NCBI GenBank assembly: GCA_004556165.1 | Contig: SFIR01000003.1 | Location: 31,923-95,922 of the forward strand | Length of the DNA: 64,000 nucleotides | Source of the DNA: Clostridiales bacterium | GTDB lineage: Bacteria > Bacillota > Clostridia > Christensenellales > CAG-138 | Reading direction: 5' to 3' | Shown: one piece after another, positions 24,958-32,259 of the stretch | Layout of the letters: each line of letters opens with the position of its first letter | Position numbering within the stretch: the stretch's first letter is position 1 | The notes under the pieces: model-generated | What the model was told of the DNA's origin: nothing | Database searches by the model: none | What the model saw: only the letters and a program-made list of their open reading frames with translations | Translations under genes and position numbers: made by a program

Positions 24958-26759
24958 CAGTTGATCCTCAGAACGCTCATGAAAGCTTCGCTCGGCAATT
25001 CGACCGTACCTATCTGCCTCATGCGCTTCTTGCCTTCCTTCTGCTTTTCAAGCAGCTTTTTCTTTCTCGTGATATCGCCGCCGTAGCATTTTGCAAGCAC
25101 ATCCTTGCGCAGTGCGCGCACGGTTTCCCTTGCAATGATTTTTCCGCCGATAGCAGCCTGGATTGGTATTTCAAACTGCTGACGCGGTATGACCTCCTGC
25201 AGCTTTTCCGCAACGGCACGGCCCTTAGCATACGCCTTGTCACGGTGTACGATGGTGGAAAGCGCATCACACATATCGCCGTTAAGAAGGAAATCCAATT
25301 TAACAAGATCGGAGCGCACATATTCATCTATCTCGTAGTCGAATGACGCATAGCCGCGGCTCCTGCTCTTGAGGTTGTCAAAGAAATCAAAGATGATCTC
25401 GTTGAGAGGAATATCATAGGTGAGCTTAACTCTCGTCTTTTCAAGATAGGTCATATCGCGGAATATGCCGCGCTTTTCCTGCGCAAGCTCCATGATAGTA
25501 CCGACGTATTCGGGAGGGGTCATGATATGCGCCTTGCACATAGGTTCCTCCATGTGGTCGATCTGCGATGGGTCGGGAAGGTTGCTGGGGTTATCAATCC
25601 AAATCTCCGTGCCGTCAAGCATGACTACGCGGTAAATAACGCTCGGTGCGGTTGTAACGAGGTCAAGATCAAACTCCCTTTCAAGCCTCTCCTGAGCAAT
25701 CTCCATATGCAGCAGCCCGAGGAAACCGCAGCGGAAGCCGTAACCGAGCGCCTGAGAGGTCTCGGGCTCGAAGGAGATGGAAGCATCGTTGAGCACTAAC
25801 TTCTCGAGCGCGGTGCGAAGGTTCTCATATTCCGCACCGTCGGCAGGGTAAATGCCGCAGAAGACCATCGGGCGGGCATGCTTGTAGCCCTGAAGCGGCT
25901 CCGCTGCCGGGTTTTCGGCAAGCGTTATCGTGTCGCCGACCTTCGTCTCGGCAACGGATTTAATCGAAGCGGAAATATACCCGACCTCACCTGCGGAGAG
26001 CTCATCCGTGGGCTTGAGCTGGGGAGTGAATACCCCGACCTCCGTGACCTCAAATTCATTGCCGCTGTGCATGAAGCGAATCCTGTCGCCTGCCTTAACT
26101 ATGCCGTCCATTATGCGGACATAGCTCAGAGCACCCTTGTAATTATCGTAATAGCTGTCGAATATCAGTGCCCTGAGAGGAGCTTCGGTGCCGCCCCCGG
26201 GAGCAGGGAAGTCGGTAACGATACGGGCAAGCACTTGCTCAACGTTGAGCCCTGTCTTTGCAGATACCTGCGGTGCATCGTCCGCAGGAACGCCGATGAT
26301 ATCGTCAATCTCACGGATTGCGTTCTCGGGGTCTGCCGAAGGCAGATCGATCTTGTTAATGACGGGAAGGATTTCGAGATTGTTATCAACGGCCAGGTAG
26401 ACGTTTGCAAGGGTTTGAGCTTCGATGCCCTGCGTGGCGTCAACGATGAGAACCGCGCCTTCGCAGGCTGCGAGCGCACGGCTGACCTCGTATGTGAAGT
26501 CAACATGCCCCGGAGTGTCGATAAGGTTCAGCATATATCGTTTGCCGTCGGTATGGGTATAGAACATCCTGACCGCTGTGGATTTTATGGTGATTCCGCG
26601 TTCGCGCTCGATGTCCATTGAATCAAGGAGCTGTTCCTCCATGTCGCGCGCAGAAACGGTATCGGTAAGCTCCATCAGCCTATCCGCAAGCGTGGATTTA
26701 CCGTGGTCGATATGTGCGATGATGCAGAAATTTCTGATGAGTTCTCGGGGGTAAGCCAT
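24957..26759 (-). CDS. lepA: Elongation factor 4 (LepA)
   Basis: This 600-residue GTPase opens MAYPRELIRNFCIIAHIDHG, with P-loop AHIDHGKSTL, G2/G3 DTPGHVDFTYEV and G4 NKID. Domains II and V follow, then the LepA-specific C-terminal domain ending KEGKKRMRQIGTVELPSEAF. EF4 back-translocates stalled ribosomes. ATG 26759 is chosen because homologues begin here and AGAAAGGTGC lies upstream. It is translationally coupled to hemW downstream. Confidence 0.97.
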   Translation of the reverse strand: MAYPRELIRNFCIIAHIDHGKSTLADRLMELTDTVSARDMEEQLLDSMDIERERGITIKSTAVRMFYTHTDGKRYMLNLIDTPGHVDFTYEVSRALAACEGAVLIVDATQGIEAQTLANVYLAVDNNLEILPVINKIDLPSADPENAIREIDDIIGVPADDAPQVSAKTGLNVEQVLARIVTDFPAPGGGTEAPLRALIFDSYYDNYKGALSYVRIMDGIVKAGDRIRFMHSGNEFEVTEVGVFTPQLKPTDELSAGEVGYISASIKSVAETKVGDTITLAENPAAEPLQGYKHARPMVFCGIYPADGAEYENLRTALEKLVLNDASISFEPETSQALGYGFRCGFLGLLHMEIAQERLEREFDLDLVTTAPSVIYRVVMLDGTEIWIDNPSNLPDPSQIDHMEEPMCKAHIMTPPEYVGTIMELAQEKRGIFRDMTYLEKTRVKLTYDIPLNEIIFDFFDNLKSRSRGYASFDYEIDEYVRSDLVKLDFLLNGDMCDALSTIVHRDKAYAKGRAVAEKLQEVIPRQQFEIPIQAAIGGKIIARETVRALRKDVLAKCYGGDITRKKKLLEKQKEGKKRMRQIGTVELPSEAFMSVLRIN

Positions 26760-26941
26760 TAAAAAGCACCTTTCTGTTCTGTATGTTTCTTTTGACGTAT
26801 TATCCTTACAACCCATTATTATACCGTATTCAGTGCATCAAATCAATATCGGCATTTCGCATCACGAGCGCTGCTAAAGCAGTATGAACAAGTATATTTC
26901 GCATAACCGGCATTTTGTGCCTGAATTGGAGCGGATACCAC

Positions 26942-26969
26942 TTGAAAAAAGCAAAACTATGTGTATAAT
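26942..26969 (+). promoter_or_regulatory. Sigma-A promoter for mrnC-rlmB-sigH
   Basis: TTGAAA (26942-26947), a 16-base spacer and a perfect TATAAT (26964-26969). Transcription should start near 26976, which leaves almost no leader for ATG 26978; the in-frame ATG 26999 may therefore be used. Confidence 0.65.
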
Positions 26970-26977
26970 TAAAACTG

Positions 26978-27502
26978 ATGGAGTATGCAAATAAAGAAAT
27001 GAATACCGATAAGCTCAGCCCTCATATGATTGACGAGGTTCTTTCCTCTTTCCGCAATAGGGACGGGGAAATATCATCCGTCAGCCCGAGTCAGATGAGC
27101 CCCCTTGTGCTCGCTTATATCGGCGATACCGTTTATGATTTGTTCGTTCGCACCATGCTCGTGGAGAGCACAACGCTTTCAGCCCACGGCCTGCATATGC
27201 GCGCCGCCAAGCTCGTCTGCGCGGCAGCACAGTCAAGGGCTTTCCTGCGTATCGAACAGCTTCTAAGTGAAGAGGAAATGTCGGTATTTAAGCGAGGACG
27301 GAATGCTCATATGGGTACGGTTCCGAAAAATGCGGAGATCATTGATTACCGCAGGGCAACAGGCCTTGAGGCACTGATGGGGTATCTGTACCTACTGGGC
27401 AGGGATGAAAGGCTGAGCGAACTCATGCGCGCGGCATTCGGAAACGGGGATAACGAACCCGAAAAAGCAAATCCAACTGCTTCAGAAGAAAATGATAAAT
27501 GA
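26978..27502 (+). CDS. mrnC: Mini-ribonuclease III
   Basis: The 174-residue protein is an RNase III catalytic domain without a double-stranded-RNA-binding domain. It shows PLVLAYIGDTVYDLFVR with the catalytic aspartate and KRGRNAHMGTVPKNAEIIDY typical of MrnC, which matures 23S rRNA ends. The following gene is rlmB, as in Bacillus (cysS-mrnC-rlmB), although cysS is absent here. The start is uncertain: ATG 26978 is nearly leaderless, while ATG 26999 would remove seven residues. Confidence 0.88.
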   Translation: MEYANKEMNTDKLSPHMIDEVLSSFRNRDGEISSVSPSQMSPLVLAYIGDTVYDLFVRTMLVESTTLSAHGLHMRAAKLVCAAAQSRAFLRIEQLLSEEEMSVFKRGRNAHMGTVPKNAEIIDYRRATGLEALMGYLYLLGRDERLSELMRAAFGNGDNEPEKANPTASEENDK

Positions 27503-27561
27503 ATAATGCTGCCCGGAAGGACTTGGGCTAACATTTTTCATCGCAAAAGAAAGGTAATATA

Positions 27562-28818
27562 ATGGCAAACGATAAGTACGGAAAGAACTTCGGCAGCAGG
27601 GACAATAAGCCCTACGGCGAGCGCACGAGCTACGGCGACCGCAATAACAAGCCCTACGGCGAGCGCACGAGCTACGGCGACCGCAATAACAAGCCCTACG
27701 CCGACCGTGATAGGAAGCCCTATGGCGACAGGGACAGGAAGCCCTACGGCGACCGGGACAGAAAGCCCTACGGCGACAGGGACAGGAAGCCCTACGGCGA
27801 CAGCAACAGGAAGCCCTACGGCGATCGTGACAAAAAGTCCTATTTAGAGCGCGACAATAAGTCATATGGTGAGCGTAAGGGCTACGGCGACCGTGATAGG
27901 AAGCCCTACGGGGACAGCAACAGAAAGCCCTACGGCGAAAAAAAGTATCGTGACGGAGAGTATTTTGAGCATAAGGATGAGCTCTTTGCGTCAAGGCTCG
28001 GAGCGGAATTCGATTCCGCCGATGAAAGCATAAAGAATGGAAATGCAGGCGGCGAGGAAAGCGAGCTCCCCAATATCATTATGGGGCGCAACCCCGTCAA
28101 GGAAGCGATCAAGAGCGGAAAGAGCATCGACAGGATACTCGTCACCAAGGAGCATGACGGCTCTCTCGGAGAGATCATTACGCTTGCACATGAGGCTAAC
28201 CTCGTTATCCGTGAGGTCGATAGGAGAAAGCTTGATGAGATATGCATGCCCTTCGGCCATAACGGCAAGAGCGGCAACCATCAGGGAATCCTTGCTGAAA
28301 TCCCGGGCGTCGAGTATGCGGAGCTTTCCGATATCCTCGAATATGCGGAGAGCAGGGGAGAAAAACCCTTTATCATACTGCTTGACGGCATCGAAGATCC
28401 CCATAATCTCGGTTCCATCATCCGCAGTGCGGAATGTGCAGGCGCTCACGGCGTAGTTATAACCAAGCGCCGTTCGGCTTCCGTGACCGCAGCAGTTGTA
28501 AAGACATCGGCAGGCGCAGCGGAGCATATGCGCATTGCACGGGTTGTAAATCTTGCAAATACCATAGATACTCTCAAGGAACGCGGCATTTGGATAGCAG
28601 GCGCGGATATGAACGGCAAAGCCATGTATGATGTCGATATGAAGGGTGCATTCGCGCTCGTCATCGGCAGTGAGGGCAGCGGATTATCAAAGCTTGTCAA
28701 GGAAAAATGCGATTTTCTGGTATCCATACCCCTTAAAGGCAATATAGATTCGCTCAATGCGGCGGTCGCCGGCGCCATCATCATGTTTGAGAAGAACAGA
28801 CAGGAGAAAGCAGAGTAA
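27562..28818 (+). CDS. rlmB: RlmB-like 23S rRNA (guanosine-2'-O-)-methyltransferase with a repetitive N-terminal extension
   Basis: The C-terminal 250 residues form a SpoU/TrmH methyltransferase. It has a substrate-binding N-domain (IIMGRNPVKEAIKSG) and the trefoil-knot motifs LDGIEDPHNLGSIIRSAE, VIGSEGSGLS and IPLKGNIDSLNAAVA. The first 130 residues are a low-complexity, highly charged tract built from units of the KPYGDRDR type, encoded by near-identical 24-base repeats. It is probably disordered and RNA-binding. The repeat DNA is prone to length change. Confidence 0.9.
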   Translation: MANDKYGKNFGSRDNKPYGERTSYGDRNNKPYGERTSYGDRNNKPYADRDRKPYGDRDRKPYGDRDRKPYGDRDRKPYGDSNRKPYGDRDKKSYLERDNKSYGERKGYGDRDRKPYGDSNRKPYGEKKYRDGEYFEHKDELFASRLGAEFDSADESIKNGNAGGEESELPNIIMGRNPVKEAIKSGKSIDRILVTKEHDGSLGEIITLAHEANLVIREVDRRKLDEICMPFGHNGKSGNHQGILAEIPGVEYAELSDILEYAESRGEKPFIILLDGIEDPHNLGSIIRSAECAGAHGVVITKRRSASVTAAVVKTSAGAAEHMRIARVVNLANTIDTLKERGIWIAGADMNGKAMYDVDMKGAFALVIGSEGSGLSKLVKEKCDFLVSIPLKGNIDSLNAAVAGAIIMFEKNRQEKAE

Positions 28819-29463
28819 TTGCTTAAAACCTCGGGAAATACAGCATATTCGGAACTAAGCGATGAGGAGCTTGCGATAGCTGCGCAGAGCGGCGACAGGG
28901 AAGCGGAGTATGCGCTTGTGGTTCGTTTCATGGGTCTTGTGAAGCTGAAAGCAAGGCCCTATTTCCTCGTGGGCGCAGATAGAGCCGATCTGATTCAGGA
29001 GGGCTCGATTGGTCTTATCGCCGCGGTAAGGGATTATGATTGCGAACGCGGCGGCAGCTTCAGGAGCTTCGCCGAGACCTGCATCACACGCCAGATGTTC
29101 ACTGCTATCAAGGCTGCGACAAGGAAGAAGCATCTTCCGCTCAATAACTATGTTTCGCTTGATAAATCAGCCTATTCGAACAGCGAAAGCACGGACAGTA
29201 CCCTCGTAGAAACCCTCGTTCTTCCCAAAATATCAAATCCCGAGGAGATCATCCTTGACCGTGAGGAGTACAGAAATTTCGGCCAAATGCTTGAGAAAAC
29301 GCTTACGGAGCTTGAACGCGAAGTGCTTGTACTGTTCCTTCGGGATAAAAGCTACGCCGAAATCGCCGAGACCCTCGGCAAATCCACAAAATCGGTGGAT
29401 AACGCCATTCAAAGGGTGAAAAAGAAGGTCTCGGCGCTGCTCAAGGATATGAGCGAGGAATAA
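28819..29463 (+). CDS. sigH: RNA polymerase sigma factor SigH-like (sporulation/transition phase)
   Basis: The 214-residue sigma-70-family factor has region 2 (LIQEGSIGLIAAVRDYD) and region 4 (YAEIAETLGKSTKSVDNAIQRVKKK) characteristic of SigH/Spo0H. The start is TTG 28819 directly after the rlmB stop, with AGGAG at 28802-28806, so translation is coupled to rlmB. In Bacillus yacP lies between rlmB and sigH; here it is absent. SigH directs early sporulation genes, consistent with gpr and spoIIID in this window. Confidence 0.88.
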   Translation: MLKTSGNTAYSELSDEELAIAAQSGDREAEYALVVRFMGLVKLKARPYFLVGADRADLIQEGSIGLIAAVRDYDCERGGSFRSFAETCITRQMFTAIKAATRKKHLPLNNYVSLDKSAYSNSESTDSTLVETLVLPKISNPEEIILDREEYRNFGQMLEKTLTELEREVLVLFLRDKSYAEIAETLGKSTKSVDNAIQRVKKKVSALLKDMSEE

Positions 29464-29468
29464 AAAGA

Positions 29469-29494
29469 AAAACTGCTCAAAAATGGGCAGTTTT
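29469..29494 (+). terminator. Terminator after sigH
   Basis: Arms AAAACTGC (29469-29476) and GCAGTTTT (29487-29494) form an 8-bp stem with A-rich and T-rich flanks, so it can work in both directions between sigH and the converging DUF1919 gene. Confidence 0.75.
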
Positions 29495-29538
29495 CAGTCA
29501 TGCAATTCGTACACAAATCGACATTTTACATATGAAGC

Positions 29539-30174
29539 TCAATGCCGATAGAGCTCCTTAATATTGGTATTACCGTTAAACCAGCTTACAAAATCAAAAT
29601 CATCATAGTATTTCTTTATGGAAAATTTGCTCCTGTATTTTGCACAGTTTCCGACACAATCTTTGTTTTCAAAGCCCCTGATATAGACGGCGGATTTGAT
29701 TTCCGGATACTCTTTATGACAGAATACGGCTTTATTACGGTAGGGAAGTGCGTCAAACGCTTTAAGGTCATCATATGTGCAGCCGTCCCTATCTGAAAAC
29801 AGAATGAATACGTTATCCATACTCATCCTTTGCAATCGCTCATACCACTTGCGCTTGGCTTCCTCAGCATTTTGGTAATGAACGAAATATAACCTAATGT
29901 CACTAAGCCTGCCGATTGGAAAGCTGTATTCGGGCTCCTCTACAAACAACATGTCGAGGTTGTTATAGTAGTCCATGTTGTTGATATACTTCAAAAAATC
30001 TTTCGATTTAATAAAAAGATTCACAAACGGGGAATTGAATCTGACGCCGAGGTCATGGCAAATGCAGCAGCCGTTGCAGTTGCTTGCAATCAAAGTAAAA
30101 TCATTGTTCGTCAGCTTAGCTCGTAACCCGGAGTTATATTTTTCCCGAAGCGTTCTTTTGAATTCTTTAAGCAT
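29539..30174 (-). CDS. DUF1919 family protein
   Basis: The 211-residue protein shows the DUF1919 pattern: NNDFTLIASNCNGCCICHDLG near the start, RFNSPFVNLFI, and KDFLKYINNMDYY. This family is found in surface-polysaccharide loci and is presumed to act on glycans, but no activity is established. The gene is visibly more AT-rich than its neighbours, which suggests independent acquisition. It has no glycan genes beside it; it converges on sigH and lies 43 bases downstream of the alarmone synthetase. Confidence 0.7.
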   Translation of the reverse strand: MLKEFKRTLREKYNSGLRAKLTNNDFTLIASNCNGCCICHDLGVRFNSPFVNLFIKSKDFLKYINNMDYYNNLDMLFVEEPEYSFPIGRLSDIRLYFVHYQNAEEAKRKWYERLQRMSMDNVFILFSDRDGCTYDDLKAFDALPYRNKAVFCHKEYPEIKSAVYIRGFENKDCVGNCAKYRSKFSIKKYYDDFDFVSWFNGNTNIKELYRH

Positions 30175-30217
30175 AATTTACTCACCATTAAGTTATGCGG
30201 AATAAACGAAAACCTAA

Positions 30218-30874
30218 TTAAAGCGACTGTATCTCATAATACATGCGCTGCATTTTTTTGTCGATAGCGGCGATTTCCGCAGCGGTATCGAACATCTCCT
30301 TGCTGATATGCTCGGGAACCTTCTTTGCGCCCTTGTAGCGGAGGTCGTGCTCAAGGCTCGCCCAGAAATCCTGAGCAACGGTACGGATCTGTATCTCAGC
30401 CTTTGCGTACTCAACGCCCGATGAAAGGTAAACCGGTATCTCGACGTCAAGGTGCAGGCTTCGGTAACCGTTGAAATTGGGCTTTGCGATATAGTCCTCA
30501 CGCTTGATGAGCTTCACATCGCTATGCATCATGAAGACCCTTTCAATATCGTAAACATCCTCGAGAAAACGGCAGACAACACGGATGCCGGCAATATCGT
30601 TCAAATTCTGTTTAGCGGATTCGATCGTCACAGCATACCCGTTTTTACGAAGCTTCGCCGCCATGCTTTTTGGTGATTTCAGCCTGCTCTCGATGTGATG
30701 AATCGGGTTTGTTGAGTGCTGAAGATGAAATTCCGAATCCAGCACTTCAAATTTCAGCCTGAGCTGCATCAGCGCAGCACTGCAAAGATGCTGAAGTTCA
30801 TGAAGAGCCTGATCGTCCTTGAAATCCTCATCATCGCATAAGGACTGCATCTCTTGATTTATCGGATTATCCAT
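30218..30874 (-). CDS. Small alarmone synthetase (RelQ/YjbM-like GTP pyrophosphokinase)
   Basis: This 218-residue protein contains only the RelA/SpoT synthetase domain. Its motifs are DIAGIRVVCRF, KPNFNGYRSLHLDV with the conserved tyrosine that stacks on the guanine, and EIQIRTVAQDFWASLEH. It has no HD hydrolase, TGS or ACT domain, so it should make (p)ppGpp constitutively or under allosteric control, as RelQ/RelP do. Length and motif order fit the small alarmone synthetase family. It is transcribed divergently from the LysR gene. Confidence 0.9.
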   Translation of the reverse strand: MDNPINQEMQSLCDDEDFKDDQALHELQHLCSAALMQLRLKFEVLDSEFHLQHSTNPIHHIESRLKSPKSMAAKLRKNGYAVTIESAKQNLNDIAGIRVVCRFLEDVYDIERVFMMHSDVKLIKREDYIAKPNFNGYRSLHLDVEIPVYLSSGVEYAKAEIQIRTVAQDFWASLEHDLRYKGAKKVPEHISKEMFDTAAEIAAIDKKMQRMYYEIQSL

Positions 30875-31005
30875 GCATTTCCTCCAATGCTGTAATATGC
30901 TTCATTTCTCCCTGATTATAGACCTATAAATACTGAAAAGCAACAAATATACGGAATTTTCTTGATTTTTTCACTGTCAATATATGTTTTTACGGCTTTA
31001 TCTTG

Positions 31006-31034
31006 TTGTTTTATTGTACTTGTTGTGGTATAAT
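31006..31034 (+). promoter_or_regulatory. Sigma-A promoter of the LysR-type regulator
   Basis: TTGTTT (31006-31011), a 17-base spacer and a perfect TATAAT (31029-31034), 48 bases before the GTG start at 31083. Confidence 0.7.
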
Positions 31035-31082
31035 CATCTCGGCAGTCAGCGGTAAATCGCAGATTGCGAATGGAGGTTTGCT

Positions 31083-31970
31083 GTGACACTACAACAGCTG
31101 CGATGCTTCTTGGTGATGGCGGAGGTTCTGCATTATACAAAGGCCGCGGATAAGCTGTATATCTCTCAACCGAGCCTTAGCTATTCATTGGCGGAACTTG
31201 GCAAGGAGCTCGGTGTACCGCTTTTTGGCAAAACCGGCAAAAAGACATATCTGACCCAGTACGGCGCAGCATTTCTGCCGTATGCCAAAAACGCCCTTGA
31301 ACAGCTTTCAAAGGGTGAAGAGGCTGTTAAGAGGATATCGGATTCCACTTCCGGCAGCATCAATTTCGGCTATATACACAGCGTCAGTTTCAATATCATG
31401 CCCATGCTCATTGATAGATTTTATGAGCATCTCGGCAACCAGAGCATCACGTTCAATCTGCATCAGGGCACGACAAATGCGCTGCATGAACAGCTTAGTG
31501 ACGGCACCATCGATCTTGCGCTTACGGCAAAATTCGAGGGCGAAGGCATTGAGTCCGTGCCGGTATTCAATCAGGAGCTGTTCCTTGTCGTCCCGGATAG
31601 ACATAGGCTCGCAGGAATGGAATCGGTTTCGCTTGATGAAATTCGCAGTGAACGCATCATATCAATCAGCAGGGGTTCCGCCCTCCGTTCACAGCTTGAT
31701 GAGTGCTTCCGCGCTGCCGAGATAGAGCCAAAGTCAATTATCGAAGTTGATGACTGCAATTCAATGGCATCCTTTGTAGGCACTCAGCTCGGCGTTGCGA
31801 TTATGCCCAAGCTCCCGTCACTCTCAAACTATAATGTTGCCGTACTCCCGATCAGGGATTTCAATATCTGCCGCGAAGTATCTCTGCACTGGTGTACGGA
31901 TAGAGCCATGCTCCCTGCCGTTGCATATTTTAGGGATTATGTTGCAAGCCTTGATGGACAAATCAAATAA
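31083..31970 (+). CDS. LysR-type transcriptional regulator, probably of the downstream citrate operon
   Basis: The 295-residue regulator has the LysR winged helix-turn-helix at residues 1-60 (TLQQLRCFLVMAEVLHYTKAA, with ISQPSLSYSLAELGKELG). A periplasmic-binding-protein-like effector domain follows. The start is GTG 31083 after GGAGG. It precedes acn-icd-citDEF in the same direction, and a palindromic LysR box lies about 65 bases before the predicted operon start. In Bacillus, CcpC is a LysR protein that controls aconitase in response to citrate; a similar role here is inferred. Confidence 0.85.
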   Translation: MTLQQLRCFLVMAEVLHYTKAADKLYISQPSLSYSLAELGKELGVPLFGKTGKKTYLTQYGAAFLPYAKNALEQLSKGEEAVKRISDSTSGSINFGYIHSVSFNIMPMLIDRFYEHLGNQSITFNLHQGTTNALHEQLSDGTIDLALTAKFEGEGIESVPVFNQELFLVVPDRHRLAGMESVSLDEIRSERIISISRGSALRSQLDECFRAAEIEPKSIIEVDDCNSMASFVGTQLGVAIMPKLPSLSNYNVAVLPIRDFNICREVSLHWCTDRAMLPAVAYFRDYVASLDGQIK

Positions 31971-32078
31971 GAGCTTTATATATGCCCACTGTCTCACACG
32001 GAGGGCTTTTTCATTTGCTTTTATGACGATTTGTTTTTATAGATTGAATTCACGAAGCTTCAAGCGCCGATTTTGTCG

Positions 32079-32101
32079 AATGATAGAATATGTCTATCAT
32101 T
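32079..32101. promoter_or_regulatory. LysR-type operator (inverted repeat)
   Basis: AATGATAG and CTATCATT are perfect 8-base arms around a 7-base spacer and contain the LysR T-N11-A pattern. The centre at 32090 is about 65 bases upstream of the predicted start from the TATAAT at 32143-32148, the standard activator position for this family. Confidence 0.7.
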
Positions 32102-32118
32102 AGAATTCATTTTTAGTA

Positions 32119-32148
32119 TTGGACTGAAATCGGTTTCGCCGATATAAT
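32119..32148 (+). promoter_or_regulatory. Promoter of the aconitase-icd-citDEF operon
   Basis: TTGGAC (32119-32124), an 18-base spacer and TATAAT (32143-32148). The spacer contains a small CGGTTTCGCCG dyad. The leader to the GTG start at 32260 is about 105 bases. Confidence 0.7.
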
Positions 32149-32259
32149 CGACATGCATCGCAAGATACATATAGTATGGTCTTTCGATACCTTAAATTTT
32201 CATCGTTAACTATGCGAAAGCATAAAAATAAAAAACAGAATCCAATAGGAGGAAGACGC

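Noticed and set aside
27482..27994. Arg/Cys/Ser-rich minus-strand open frame opposite the rlmB repeats
   Set aside because: Its repetitive sequence is only the complement of the 24-base rlmB repeats; no start signals.
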